From Haliangium sp050303215 (lineage in GTDB: Bacteria; Myxococcota_A; Polyangia; Haliangiales; Haliangiaceae), in contig NZ_JBNLBH010000080.1 in NCBI RefSeq assembly GCF_050303215.1, forward strand, positions 15,300-79,299: DNA of 64,000 nt, in the 5' to 3' direction. Below, one piece after another: positions 13,356 to 21,277 of the stretch; position 1 is the stretch's first letter, and the number at the start of each line of letters is the position of its first letter. The notes beneath the pieces were generated by a model. The model made no database searches. It had not been told where the DNA came from and saw only the letters and a list, made by a program, of their open reading frames with translations. Position numbers and translations under genes: made by a program.

Positions 13356-16300
13356 GTGGCGGATCGTCCTGGAGACAAGCCGTCGGCGCCGTCCGCCGAA
13401 GGCGATATGGATTCGGACGAGCTGTCGGCCATCCAGACCCGGTCGGTGTCCCTGCCGGGCCGGGCGCGTACGCCCTTCTCGGACATCTCTGCCGTCGAGG
13501 CCATCCAGGAGCTGGCCGAGCACACCTCGGGTCCGACCGCCACCCCCGACTACGACCAACTCCCCGAGGTCTTGCCCGACGCCTACGTGCGCGGCCCCGA
13601 GCTCGCCCGGGGCGGAATGGGACGGGTATGGGCGGCCCGTGACCGCCGCATCGGCCGGCCCGTGGCGATCAAGGAGTCGCAGTCTCGCGATCCGGGGGCG
13701 TGCGCCCGCCTGCAGCGCGAGGCCCGCATCACCGGTCGCCTCCAGCACCCCTCCATCGTGCCCGTATACGAGGCCGGCACCTGGGCCGACGGGACCCCGT
13801 TCTACGCCATGAAGCTGGTCGAGGGCGAGTCGCTGGCCAGGCTGCTGGGGCGGACCGCGTCCCTCGACGAGCGTCTGCCGCTGTTGCCCCACCTCATCGA
13901 CGCCGCCGACGCCCTGGCCTACGCCCACAGCCACCGTATCGTGCACCGGGACCTCAAGCCCGCCAACCTCATCATCGGCGCGTTCGGCGAGACCATGGTC
14001 ATCGACTGGGGGCTGGCCAAGGACCTCGGCGATGACGGCACGGCCCACCCCGACGAGGCCGCCTCACCCGATCTGGTCCTGCTCCGCGACTTCGGTTCCA
14101 CCCTGGGCTCGAACGAGATCACCTCGCAGGGGCAGGCCCTGGGCACTCCCGCGTTCATGCCTCCCGAGCAGGCCCAGGGCCACGCCGTGGACGAGCGCGC
14201 TGACGTCTACTCCCTGGGCGCGATCCTGTACCACCTGCTGTGTGGCCAGCGGCCCTATGCCGGCGTGCGTTCGAGCCGCGAGATCCTGCGCCTGGTCGCC
14301 GAGACCCCGCCTCGGGCCATCGCCGAGCTCGCGCCCGAGGCCCCCGATGAGCTGGTCACCATCGCCGAGACCGCCATGGCCCGCGATCCGGCTCGCCGCT
14401 ATCGCTCGGCCCGCGAGCTGGCCGCAGACCTCAAGCGCTTCCGGGCCGGCAAGCTGGTGTCCTCGCATCACTACTCGCTGTGGAGCCTGATCCGGCGTTG
14501 GCTGGGGCGTCACCGGACCGCGGTGGCGGTAGCCGTGCTCGGGTTCGTGGCCCTGGGCGTGGTCGCTACCGTCAGCATCAGCCGCGTGGTCCAGGAGCGC
14601 AACGAGGCCACGAGGGCTCGCACCCGGGCGCTCAAGGCCCAGCAGGAGGTAGAGGTCCAGCGTGACGAGCTGCTGTTTTTGCAGGCCGAGGGCGCCCTGG
14701 TTCGCGACCCGACCGCCACCGCGGCTTGGCTCAAGCTGGCCATGGGCGGCGGCGCCGGCCGGACCCGCACCGGCCTGGGCCGGGCCCGGGACCTGCTCAT
14801 GGCCGCGGTCGCCCGGGGCGTGGCCCGGCACGTGGTCGAACACACCGGATGGCCGCTGGACATCGCCTTTGGCCCCGACGGCGAGCACCTGGCCACGGTC
14901 ACCAGCCGGGGCGAGATCAGCCTCATCGACACCGTGTCGGGCCAGCGCACCGTGCTCGAGCGCAGCCTGCGGGCGCTGCACGCCGTGGCCGTGGCGCGCT
15001 GGCGGGGCGGGCCCGGGATGCGCGAGCTGCGGGTGGCCGCAGCCGGGGTCGGCAGTCCGGTGGTGCTGTGGCGGCTGCGCGCGGGCTCGTGGGCCCGGAG
15101 CGAGCTCTCTGGGGCCCACCAGCACGTCTATCGGCTCGCCTTCGTGGCCGGCGGTCGGTATTTGGCCGGGTGGGACTCGAGCGGCTCGGTGTGGGCCTGG
15201 GATCTGCAGCACCCCGCGGTCGCGCCCACGCACCTCGGTCCCGGCCCCGTGGCCTTTGCGCCCGACGGCGGTCGCACCGTCACCGTCGAGGAGGGGGCCG
15301 TGGTGGTCCGGGCCTGGCCCGACGGGGGCGAGCTGGCCCGGGTCGCGGTCCAGCCGCTCCGGGGTGAGATCGTCGTATCGTCCGATAACCGTCGGGTCGC
15401 CGCGATCGGCGTCGATCGCAGCGTCTATCTCATCGATCTGAGCTCGGCGGATGTCCGCCCTCTGGGTCGGGTGCGTTCGCCGCGCGAGCCGGTGCCGCTG
15501 GCGTTCTCGCCCCGGGGACGCTTCTTGGCCACCCTGAGCGACGAGCAGGGTATCTCGTTGTGGGACGTGCACAGCGGCGCGATGCAACCCCTGCGCGGTC
15601 ACGACGGCGCCGTGCTCGATCTGGCGTTCTCGGCCGACGAGCACTTCCTGCTCTCCACCGGCAACGACCGCACCGCGCGGTTCTGGGACCTGCGCAGCGG
15701 CAGCGTGCGGGTCCTGGCTGGGCACGGCCACGACGTCGTGCGCGGCGCGCTCGATCCCAGCGGCGGATACATGGCTACCGCCAGCCTCGACGGCACGGTG
15801 CGGGTGTGGCCGGTCGAGCTGTCCGACGGCGCGCCCGTGGGCGGCCATCGCAGCGGCGCGGTCACGAGCCTGGGGTTCGTCGGCGATCTCACCCTCGTGA
15901 CCGCCACCGAGCAGGGCGAGATCATGCGCTGGAACCTGGCCGCGAATCGGAGCACGCAGGTGCGCGGGCCCAGTCAGGATCTGCGCGTGATTTCGGCGGC
16001 CGCCGTCGGTGGTGATCAGGCGGTGCTGCTGGCCGGTCGCGAGAGCACCGCGATCGAGCGCTGGGACGCCGGCACCGGCTCGGTCGAGCAGTTTCTCGGC
16101 GGCCCCGCCGGGGCCACCTTCGCGGCGGTGTCGGGAGATGGCGTCCGGATCGCGGCCGCCGCCACGGTGGGGTCAGTGTCGCTGTGGGATCGAGCCAGCG
16201 GCGTCCATCGGACCCTGGCGCGCAGCGGGCAGGTGTGCGATCTGGCCTTTGCCCCCGACGGCGCCGAGCTGGCGGTGGCCACGGCGGCGAAGGTGGAGCT

Positions 16301-16946
16301 CTGGCGCGTGGCCGACGGTCGGCTGAGCCAGGTGCTGGCCCGGCCCGGGGACGGCTACGTGTGCGGCATGGGGCAGCGTCGGGTCGTGGTCTACGCGTCC
16401 GACGGGCGCTGGGGCGCGGTGGCCGGGGCGGGCTCGGGGCTGGCGGTGTGGGATCGCGACCAGCACGAGCTCCACCGGGTCAGCGAGTTGCACGAGACCG
16501 TGTTGGACCTGGCCTTCTCACCCGACAGCCGGTCGCTGGTCGCCACCACCGACCAGCGAGCCGTACACCAGTGGGACACGGCCACCCTCACTCACGAGCT
16601 ACTCGGGTACCACGATGACCTGGTGCTCGACATGGACTTCGCGCCCGATGGGACGTTCTTGGCCACGGCCGGGCGCGATCAGACCATCCGGGTGTGGCGC
16701 CCCGGCGAGGGCCTGCACCGAGTGCTGTGGGGGCACACCGACGCGGTCTCGCGGGTGGCGTTCTCGCCCGACGGGACCTACCTGGTGTCGGGGTCGGTCG
16801 ACGGCAGCGTGCGGATGTGGGAGCCCGAGCGGCAGTACCTGCTGATGAACGCCTCGACCTTGCGCGTGCACCTCGAACTCGCGACCTCGGCCGTGGTGGT
16901 CGACGGCGAGGGTCCCCGAACCCCGCGCCGTGACTCGGCGGAGTGA
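13356..16946 (+). CDS. Membrane-anchored Ser/Thr protein kinase with C-terminal WD40 propeller
   Basis: A 1196-residue eukaryote-like (Hanks) kinase. Kinase domain is about residues 76-370. It has the Gly loop (LARGGMGRVWAARD), catalytic Lys106 in AIKE, HRDLKPANLI with Asp199, and DWG (Asp217) in place of DFG, a variant common in bacterial kinases with C-terminal repeats. The activation and P+1 region reads GTPAFMPPEQAQG. One transmembrane helix lies at about 387-410, then a short coiled linker. WD40 repeats fill 490-1170 (repeated FSPDG, LATAG-D-T-RVW patterns), probably two propellers outside or at the membrane. The propeller would recruit partners or sense the envelope. GTG start preceded by a purine-rich GAGG. 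Substrates are unknown. Confidence 0.95.
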   Translation: MADRPGDKPSAPSAEGDMDSDELSAIQTRSVSLPGRARTPFSDISAVEAIQELAEHTSGPTATPDYDQLPEVLPDAYVRGPELARGGMGRVWAARDRRIGRPVAIKESQSRDPGACARLQREARITGRLQHPSIVPVYEAGTWADGTPFYAMKLVEGESLARLLGRTASLDERLPLLPHLIDAADALAYAHSHRIVHRDLKPANLIIGAFGETMVIDWGLAKDLGDDGTAHPDEAASPDLVLLRDFGSTLGSNEITSQGQALGTPAFMPPEQAQGHAVDERADVYSLGAILYHLLCGQRPYAGVRSSREILRLVAETPPRAIAELAPEAPDELVTIAETAMARDPARRYRSARELAADLKRFRAGKLVSSHHYSLWSLIRRWLGRHRTAVAVAVLGFVALGVVATVSISRVVQERNEATRARTRALKAQQEVEVQRDELLFLQAEGALVRDPTATAAWLKLAMGGGAGRTRTGLGRARDLLMAAVARGVARHVVEHTGWPLDIAFGPDGEHLATVTSRGEISLIDTVSGQRTVLERSLRALHAVAVARWRGGPGMRELRVAAAGVGSPVVLWRLRAGSWARSELSGAHQHVYRLAFVAGGRYLAGWDSSGSVWAWDLQHPAVAPTHLGPGPVAFAPDGGRTVTVEEGAVVVRAWPDGGELARVAVQPLRGEIVVSSDNRRVAAIGVDRSVYLIDLSSADVRPLGRVRSPREPVPLAFSPRGRFLATLSDEQGISLWDVHSGAMQPLRGHDGAVLDLAFSADEHFLLSTGNDRTARFWDLRSGSVRVLAGHGHDVVRGALDPSGGYMATASLDGTVRVWPVELSDGAPVGGHRSGAVTSLGFVGDLTLVTATEQGEIMRWNLAANRSTQVRGPSQDLRVISAAAVGGDQAVLLAGRESTAIERWDAGTGSVEQFLGGPAGATFAAVSGDGVRIAAAATVGSVSLWDRASGVHRTLARSGQVCDLAFAPDGAELAVATAAKVELWRVADGRLSQVLARPGDGYVCGMGQRRVVVYASDGRWGAVAGAGSGLAVWDRDQHELHRVSELHETVLDLAFSPDSRSLVATTDQRAVHQWDTATLTHELLGYHDDLVLDMDFAPDGTFLATAGRDQTIRVWRPGEGLHRVLWGHTDAVSRVAFSPDGTYLVSGSVDGSVRMWEPERQYLLMNASTLRVHLELATSAVVVDGEGPRTPRRDSAE

Positions 16947-17003
16947 TCGGTTCGGCATGCGCGGGCACGAGGGTCCTGAGCGGGCTGGTCCCGACCCAGC
17001 GCG

Positions 17004-17804
17004 CTACTGCTTGCGCGCCACCGCGACGCAGCGAGGTGACGACAACGCGAGCGACCCGCCGCAATAGTCGCCCTCGAAGCGCTCCACCGTCAGCCCCACC
17101 GACGCCAGCAGCGCGGCCAGCGCGTGGGGCAAGTACAGGCGGGTGGTGGTGCGAGGGAACTCTACCACTTGATCGCCATCGCGCAGGCGCCAGCGCTGGT
17201 GCAGTGCGCCCGCGGCCAGGTCGAGCTCGGAGTCGCGTTCGATCCCCACCTGCCGGCCTTCGAACGGGCGCTCGTAGGCGAAGCGGTCGCGGAAGCCGGC
17301 CAGCACCCCGGCTACGTTGTAGTAGTCGAGCGCGAACCGCGCCCCGGGCCGGAGCGCCTCGGACGCGCGGGCGAGCATGGCCCGATTGCCGTCGTCGGAG
17401 TCGAAGCAGCCGAAGCCGGTGCCCCAGTTGAAGCCCCCGTCGCAGGTTGCCGGGGGCGGGCGCCAGGCGCAGGCGTCGGCGGCGGTGAAGCACGCGTCCA
17501 GGGCGCGGGAGTCGGCTTCGGCTTGGGCCCGAGCGATGAACGCGCGGCTGATGTCCACGCCCACCACCCGGTGCCCGCGGACCGCCAACGCCAGGCTCAT
17601 GGCCCCGGCGCCGCAGCACTGGTCCAGCACCGTGGCGCCCGGCGCCAGCTCGAGCAGCCGCTCGACGCAGGCCACCCGCTCGGTCAGTTCGTCCGCGGTG
17701 GGCAGGAGCGCGACCGCGAGCGGGTGCTCGTAGAATGCCCGCGTCCACCCATCGGTGCCGGGCTCGGGCCCGCCGGGGGACGAGCTGTCCCTGTGCTCAT
17801 TCAT
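17004..17804 (-). CDS. SAM-dependent class I methyltransferase
   Basis: A 266-residue cytoplasmic methyltransferase. The SAM-binding motif I is seen as VLDQCCGAGAMSLAL, followed by the acidic loop VVGVDIS, and a later FALDYYN strand fits motif III. The start is ATG 17804; its first base overlaps the TGA of the asparagine synthetase-like gene (TGATG), so the two are translationally coupled. The open frame reads upstream into asnB, but those extra codons are not needed for the fold. Coupling to an amidotransferase hints at a shared small-molecule or protein substrate, but nothing in the sequence names it. Confidence 0.85.
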   Translation of the reverse strand: MNEHRDSSSPGGPEPGTDGWTRAFYEHPLAVALLPTADELTERVACVERLLELAPGATVLDQCCGAGAMSLALAVRGHRVVGVDISRAFIARAQAEADSRALDACFTAADACAWRPPPATCDGGFNWGTGFGCFDSDDGNRAMLARASEALRPGARFALDYYNVAGVLAGFRDRFAYERPFEGRQVGIERDSELDLAAGALHQRWRLRDGDQVVEFPRTTTRLYLPHALAALLASVGLTVERFEGDYCGGSLALSSPRCVAVARKQ

Positions 17805-19729
17805 CACTCCAGAGCATACGCCAGCCCGAGCGCGTGGGCGGTGAGCGCGAGCAGGAACACCGGCCCCCACGCCGCCCGCTCGGCCGGATCGACCCCGGCC
17901 AGGCGATCGGCGTGGCGGGTCAGGGCCGCCGGGTCGAAGAAGCGGCGGGCGCGGAAATCGGCCAGCATGGCGTCGATGCGGGCGCGTGTGGCCGGGTCGC
18001 CGTCGAGGGCCGGGGCCAGGAACGGGTGCTTGCGGCGGGTGCGGGTAGCCTCGGGCACCAACCCGCGCACGGCCTCGCGCAAGATCCACTTCTCGACCCC
18101 GGCGCGGATGCGGGCCTCGAGGGGCAGGGCGCTCACCACCGCGTGCAGGCGGGGATCGAGGAAGGGCAACCGGCCCTCCAGGCCGTGTGCGCCCTGGAGC
18201 CGGTCGGACAGCGTGGGCAGGATGTAGCCGCCCAAGGCCAGCCGGGTCCACAGCGTGAGCGAGGCGTCAACCCGGTGCAGGCGGCGCAAGTCGGCGGCCT
18301 CGTCGGGGTCGATCAGGGCCCCGAGGCGGGCCTCGGGTGCGGGCTCGGCGGCCAGGTACTCGGCGCTCGCCACCTGGCGCAGGCGGGCCCCGATGCCGGC
18401 CTTGGCGGCCACGAACGCGGGCACGAAGCCGAGCCGGGCCTCGACCCCGGCGGTGCTCAGGCCCTCGCCGTGCGCGAGCATGATGCCGCGGCAGTCGGCC
18501 GAGTCGTCGGCGGCCAGCTCGGCGCCGCCGAGGTGGGCCAGGTCCTGGCGCAGGTGCGGGTAGCCGGCGGCCAGCTCATCGGCGCCCTCGCCCGAGAGCA
18601 CGACCTGGAAGCCGGCCCGGGCGATGGCCCGGTTCATCAGGAAGTGACTGGTGAGGTGGCCGTTGATGGCCAGGCCCTCGCCGGCCCGGGCGGCGTCGCA
18701 CAGCCCGTCGAGCAAGTCGCCCGAGGTCAGCGCCACCGGGTGCAGCGCGGCCCCCGCGTGATCGGCGTTGTCCCGGGCCAGGGCCAGCTCGTCCAGGGCC
18801 GAGCCCGGGAACGAGACCGTGAAGGCGTCGAGGCGCCGGCCCAGGGCCTGGGCGGCCGCGCCCAGCACCGCGGCCGAGTCGACCCCGCCCGAGAGGTGGA
18901 AGCACAGCCGGGCCCCGGTGTCCACTCGCTCGGACACCGCGTCGACGAAGGTGTTTCGGAACCTGCGCACCGCCGCGGCCGGGTCATCCAGCGGGGCCAG
19001 CTCGGCCTGCGGGCGCCACAGCGGCGGGGCCCAGCGTCGGACCTCGACCTCGGCCGCACCATCGCTCGCGCCCGCGCGCACGCACAGCAGGGCGCCCGGC
19101 GGCAGCATGGACACTCCTTCGAACACCGTACGGTCCGGAGGCAGGTACTGCATGGTCATGGCCCAGGCCATGGCTTCGGTGTCCCACCGCGCCGGCGCGC
19201 CCATGGCGAACAGGGCCTTGGCCTCAGAGGCCAGGTCGACGCCGTTGCCGGCCCGACGCCACACCAGGGTCTTGGCCCCGAAGCGGTCCCGGGCCGCGAT
19301 CAGGCGTCGGGCCCGGCCGTCCCAGAGCGCGAAGCCAAACTCGCCCGTCAGCGCGTCCAGGCAGTCCAACCCGTGCTCTTCGTACAAATGGACCAGGAGC
19401 TCGCTGTCGGAGCCGGTGCGGAAGCGGTGGCCGGCGCGCGCCAGCGCGGCCCGGAGCTGCGCGTGAGCGTAGATCTCGCCGTTGACAGCGGCCACCACCA
19501 GGCCGTCCTCGCTGGCCACCGGCTGGTCGCCGTCCGCGGGCGAGGTCACGGCCAGGCGGGTGTGGCCCAGCGCCACCCGACCGTCGGCCCCTACCCAGGC
19601 CCCGGCGCCGTCGGGGCCGCGGTGGCCGAGGGCGCGGATCCCGGCCGACACCGCCACGGCCGGCGCCCGGGCGGGGTCGGTATGGGACGCGCGTCCGTCC
19701 GGACGCCACGAGGCCACCACGCCGCACAT
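17804..19729 (-). CDS. asnB: Asparagine synthase (glutamine-hydrolysing)
   Basis: Class II glutamine amidotransferase fused to an ATP-pyrophosphatase. The N-terminal MCG exposes the catalytic Cys2, followed by the glutaminase landmarks GHRGPDG and VNGEIY. The synthetase domain has the PP-loop SGGVDS near residue 275 and the late LEGRLPFLDPRL motif. At 641 residues it is of normal length for this family. The classical role is Asp plus Gln to Asn. In high-GC antibiotic producers such genes also amidate natural products or peptidoglycan, and the coupled methyltransferase leaves that possibility open. It diverges from a lipoprotein gene across 227 bp. Confidence 0.9.
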   Translation of the reverse strand: MCGVVASWRPDGRASHTDPARAPAVAVSAGIRALGHRGPDGAGAWVGADGRVALGHTRLAVTSPADGDQPVASEDGLVVAAVNGEIYAHAQLRAALARAGHRFRTGSDSELLVHLYEEHGLDCLDALTGEFGFALWDGRARRLIAARDRFGAKTLVWRRAGNGVDLASEAKALFAMGAPARWDTEAMAWAMTMQYLPPDRTVFEGVSMLPPGALLCVRAGASDGAAEVEVRRWAPPLWRPQAELAPLDDPAAAVRRFRNTFVDAVSERVDTGARLCFHLSGGVDSAAVLGAAAQALGRRLDAFTVSFPGSALDELALARDNADHAGAALHPVALTSGDLLDGLCDAARAGEGLAINGHLTSHFLMNRAIARAGFQVVLSGEGADELAAGYPHLRQDLAHLGGAELAADDSADCRGIMLAHGEGLSTAGVEARLGFVPAFVAAKAGIGARLRQVASAEYLAAEPAPEARLGALIDPDEAADLRRLHRVDASLTLWTRLALGGYILPTLSDRLQGAHGLEGRLPFLDPRLHAVVSALPLEARIRAGVEKWILREAVRGLVPEATRTRRKHPFLAPALDGDPATRARIDAMLADFRARRFFDPAALTRHADRLAGVDPAERAAWGPVFLLALTAHALGLAYALE

Positions 19730-19956
19730 GGCTCAGCTCGAACGCGGCCGCCGCGCGGCCTGGCCTGGGCGAGGCCGGTCGGGGCCCGACACCCGCAGTG
19801 CGGACTGAACCGGGGCGACTCGGGCGCGCGCGGCGGATCCGCGGGGGTGTCGGGACGATGGCATGAGGGAACGGTGCTGGGCGCGCGCGCATTCTACACC
19901 AGGCGGCCCGCCGTGGGCGTGGATGTGGAGGCCCGCTCGGCGGTACACTGATGGGC

Positions 19957-20268
19957 ATGAGACTGGCACTGTTGCTCGTTGGGTTGCTCATTGGGTTCGG
20001 GTTCCCCGGGTGCTCGTCGGCGCCCGGTCCGGATCCCGCCGAGCCGACGACCAAGGGGCCCCCCGATTGGTGCGTCGCCGCCGAGGCTCGGCTCGAGAGC
20101 CTCGACTGCCGCGATCCTCGCGGCGACCCCATGTGGGAGAACCGCCGCGGTGAGCGCTTTGCCGACACCTGCCACACTCTCCAAGACGAAGGCGGCGTGT
20201 TCGTCGACCCCGAGTGCATCGCCAACGCCGCTACCTGCGAGGAGGCCAACGCATGTCCCATCGGGTAA
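19957..20268 (+). CDS. Small Cys-containing lipoprotein
   Basis: A 103-residue predicted lipoprotein. A hydrophobic signal (MRLALLLVGLLIGFGF) ends in a PGC lipobox. The mature part is short and polar, with six further Cys residues (DWC, LDC, DTC, PEC, ATC, NAC), suggesting disulfides outside the cytoplasm. The ATG two codons upstream (19951) is an equally possible start. Its last 16 bp overlap the start of the papain-like peptidase gene, so it may be a partner, pro-domain or inhibitor of that enzyme (inference). Family not recognised. Confidence 0.72.
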   Translation: MRLALLLVGLLIGFGFPGCSSAPGPDPAEPTTKGPPDWCVAAEARLESLDCRDPRGDPMWENRRGERFADTCHTLQDEGGVFVDPECIANAATCEEANACPIG

Positions 20269-21092
20269 TCGCGATTCCCGGCAAGGCCCTCCCCGATCGC
20301 GACATGCGCGTCTGGGACAAGGATCGACAGGCCTTCGAAGATCACGACTGGGGTCGTGAGGATCGGCCCTTCGCCGGTCTGGCCGGGGCGCTTCGGCCTC
20401 GGGCCGGAGGCAGCACCGGCGAGCACGTCATCCCCGAGCACACCCCCATCAGCGACCAGGGCCAGCGTGGCACCTGCGTGGCCAACGCGTGGATGGACGC
20501 GCTGGAGATCCTGATGGGGCTCGAGTCACCCGGACGGGTGGTCCAGCTCAGCCGGCTGTTCGTGTACTGGACCGGGCGAGTGCTGGTGGGGCTGGAGAAG
20601 CAAGACCGGGGCGTGTTCCTGCGCGCCGTGGCGCACCAGCTCCGCAAGATCGGCGTGGTCGAAGAGAGCTACCTGCCCTACCGCGACAGCCTCGACGCGG
20701 TGCTCGCCCCGCCGCCGCTGCACCTGTACACAATGGCCTCCAACAACCGCATCAACAGCTTCTATCGCATCGAGGCCCAGGGCCGGCAGAAGCTCGACGA
20801 GATCGAACTGGCCGTGCGCGCCAACCACCCTGTGGTCTCGGCCGCGCCGGTGGACCAGGCCTTTCTCGACTACCGCGGCGGGGGCCAGGTCATGGGGGTT
20901 CCGGGCGCCTCCCTGGGCCTGCACGCGATGATCATCGTGGGTGTGCGCGAGGTGGCCGGGCGGCGCCAGTTCCTGCGCCGCAACTCGTGGGGATCGAGCT
21001 GGGGCGACGACGGCCGGGCCTGGTGCGACCAGGACTACGTGGCCCTCGACGACGACATCTGGGTGGGTACGCGCCTGCCCGGCCTGATCTGA
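20253..21092 (+). CDS. C1 (papain-like) cysteine peptidase
   Basis: A 279-residue peptidase of the papain fold. The catalytic set is complete: oxyanion Gln69 and nucleophile Cys75 in SDQGQRGTCVAN, His224 in GLHAMIIVG, and Asn244 in RRNSWGSSWGDDG. No signal peptide is visible with the chosen start, so it may act in the cytoplasm or leave by another route. ATG 20253 is preferred because a GAGGAGG site lies about 7 bp upstream, inside the preceding lipoprotein gene, and the pair overlaps by 16 bp. There is no long pro-domain, so if activity is controlled it is probably by a separate protein. Confidence 0.9.
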   Translation: MSHRVIAIPGKALPDRDMRVWDKDRQAFEDHDWGREDRPFAGLAGALRPRAGGSTGEHVIPEHTPISDQGQRGTCVANAWMDALEILMGLESPGRVVQLSRLFVYWTGRVLVGLEKQDRGVFLRAVAHQLRKIGVVEESYLPYRDSLDAVLAPPPLHLYTMASNNRINSFYRIEAQGRQKLDEIELAVRANHPVVSAAPVDQAFLDYRGGGQVMGVPGASLGLHAMIIVGVREVAGRRQFLRRNSWGSSWGDDGRAWCDQDYVALDDDIWVGTRLPGLI

Positions 21093-21277
21093 GCCGGAGC
21101 GAGTTGGACCGAGCGAGCTGAGCCGACCCGTGCCGACCCGACGGCGGTGGGAGCGAGCGGGCGGGCGGGCCGGCGGTATACCCGGCCCTTCGTCGGCGCG
21201 GCGGCGCGGCGGCGCGTCGGCCGGCGTGGGGTGTAGAATGAGCCCGTGCGGCCCCGAGCCGCCGACTCGGAGCCGCC

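Noticed and set aside
14064..15848. 594-codon minus-strand frame opposite the kinase-WD40 gene
   Set aside because: The kinase and propeller motifs are clear on the plus strand; the antisense product is low complexity.
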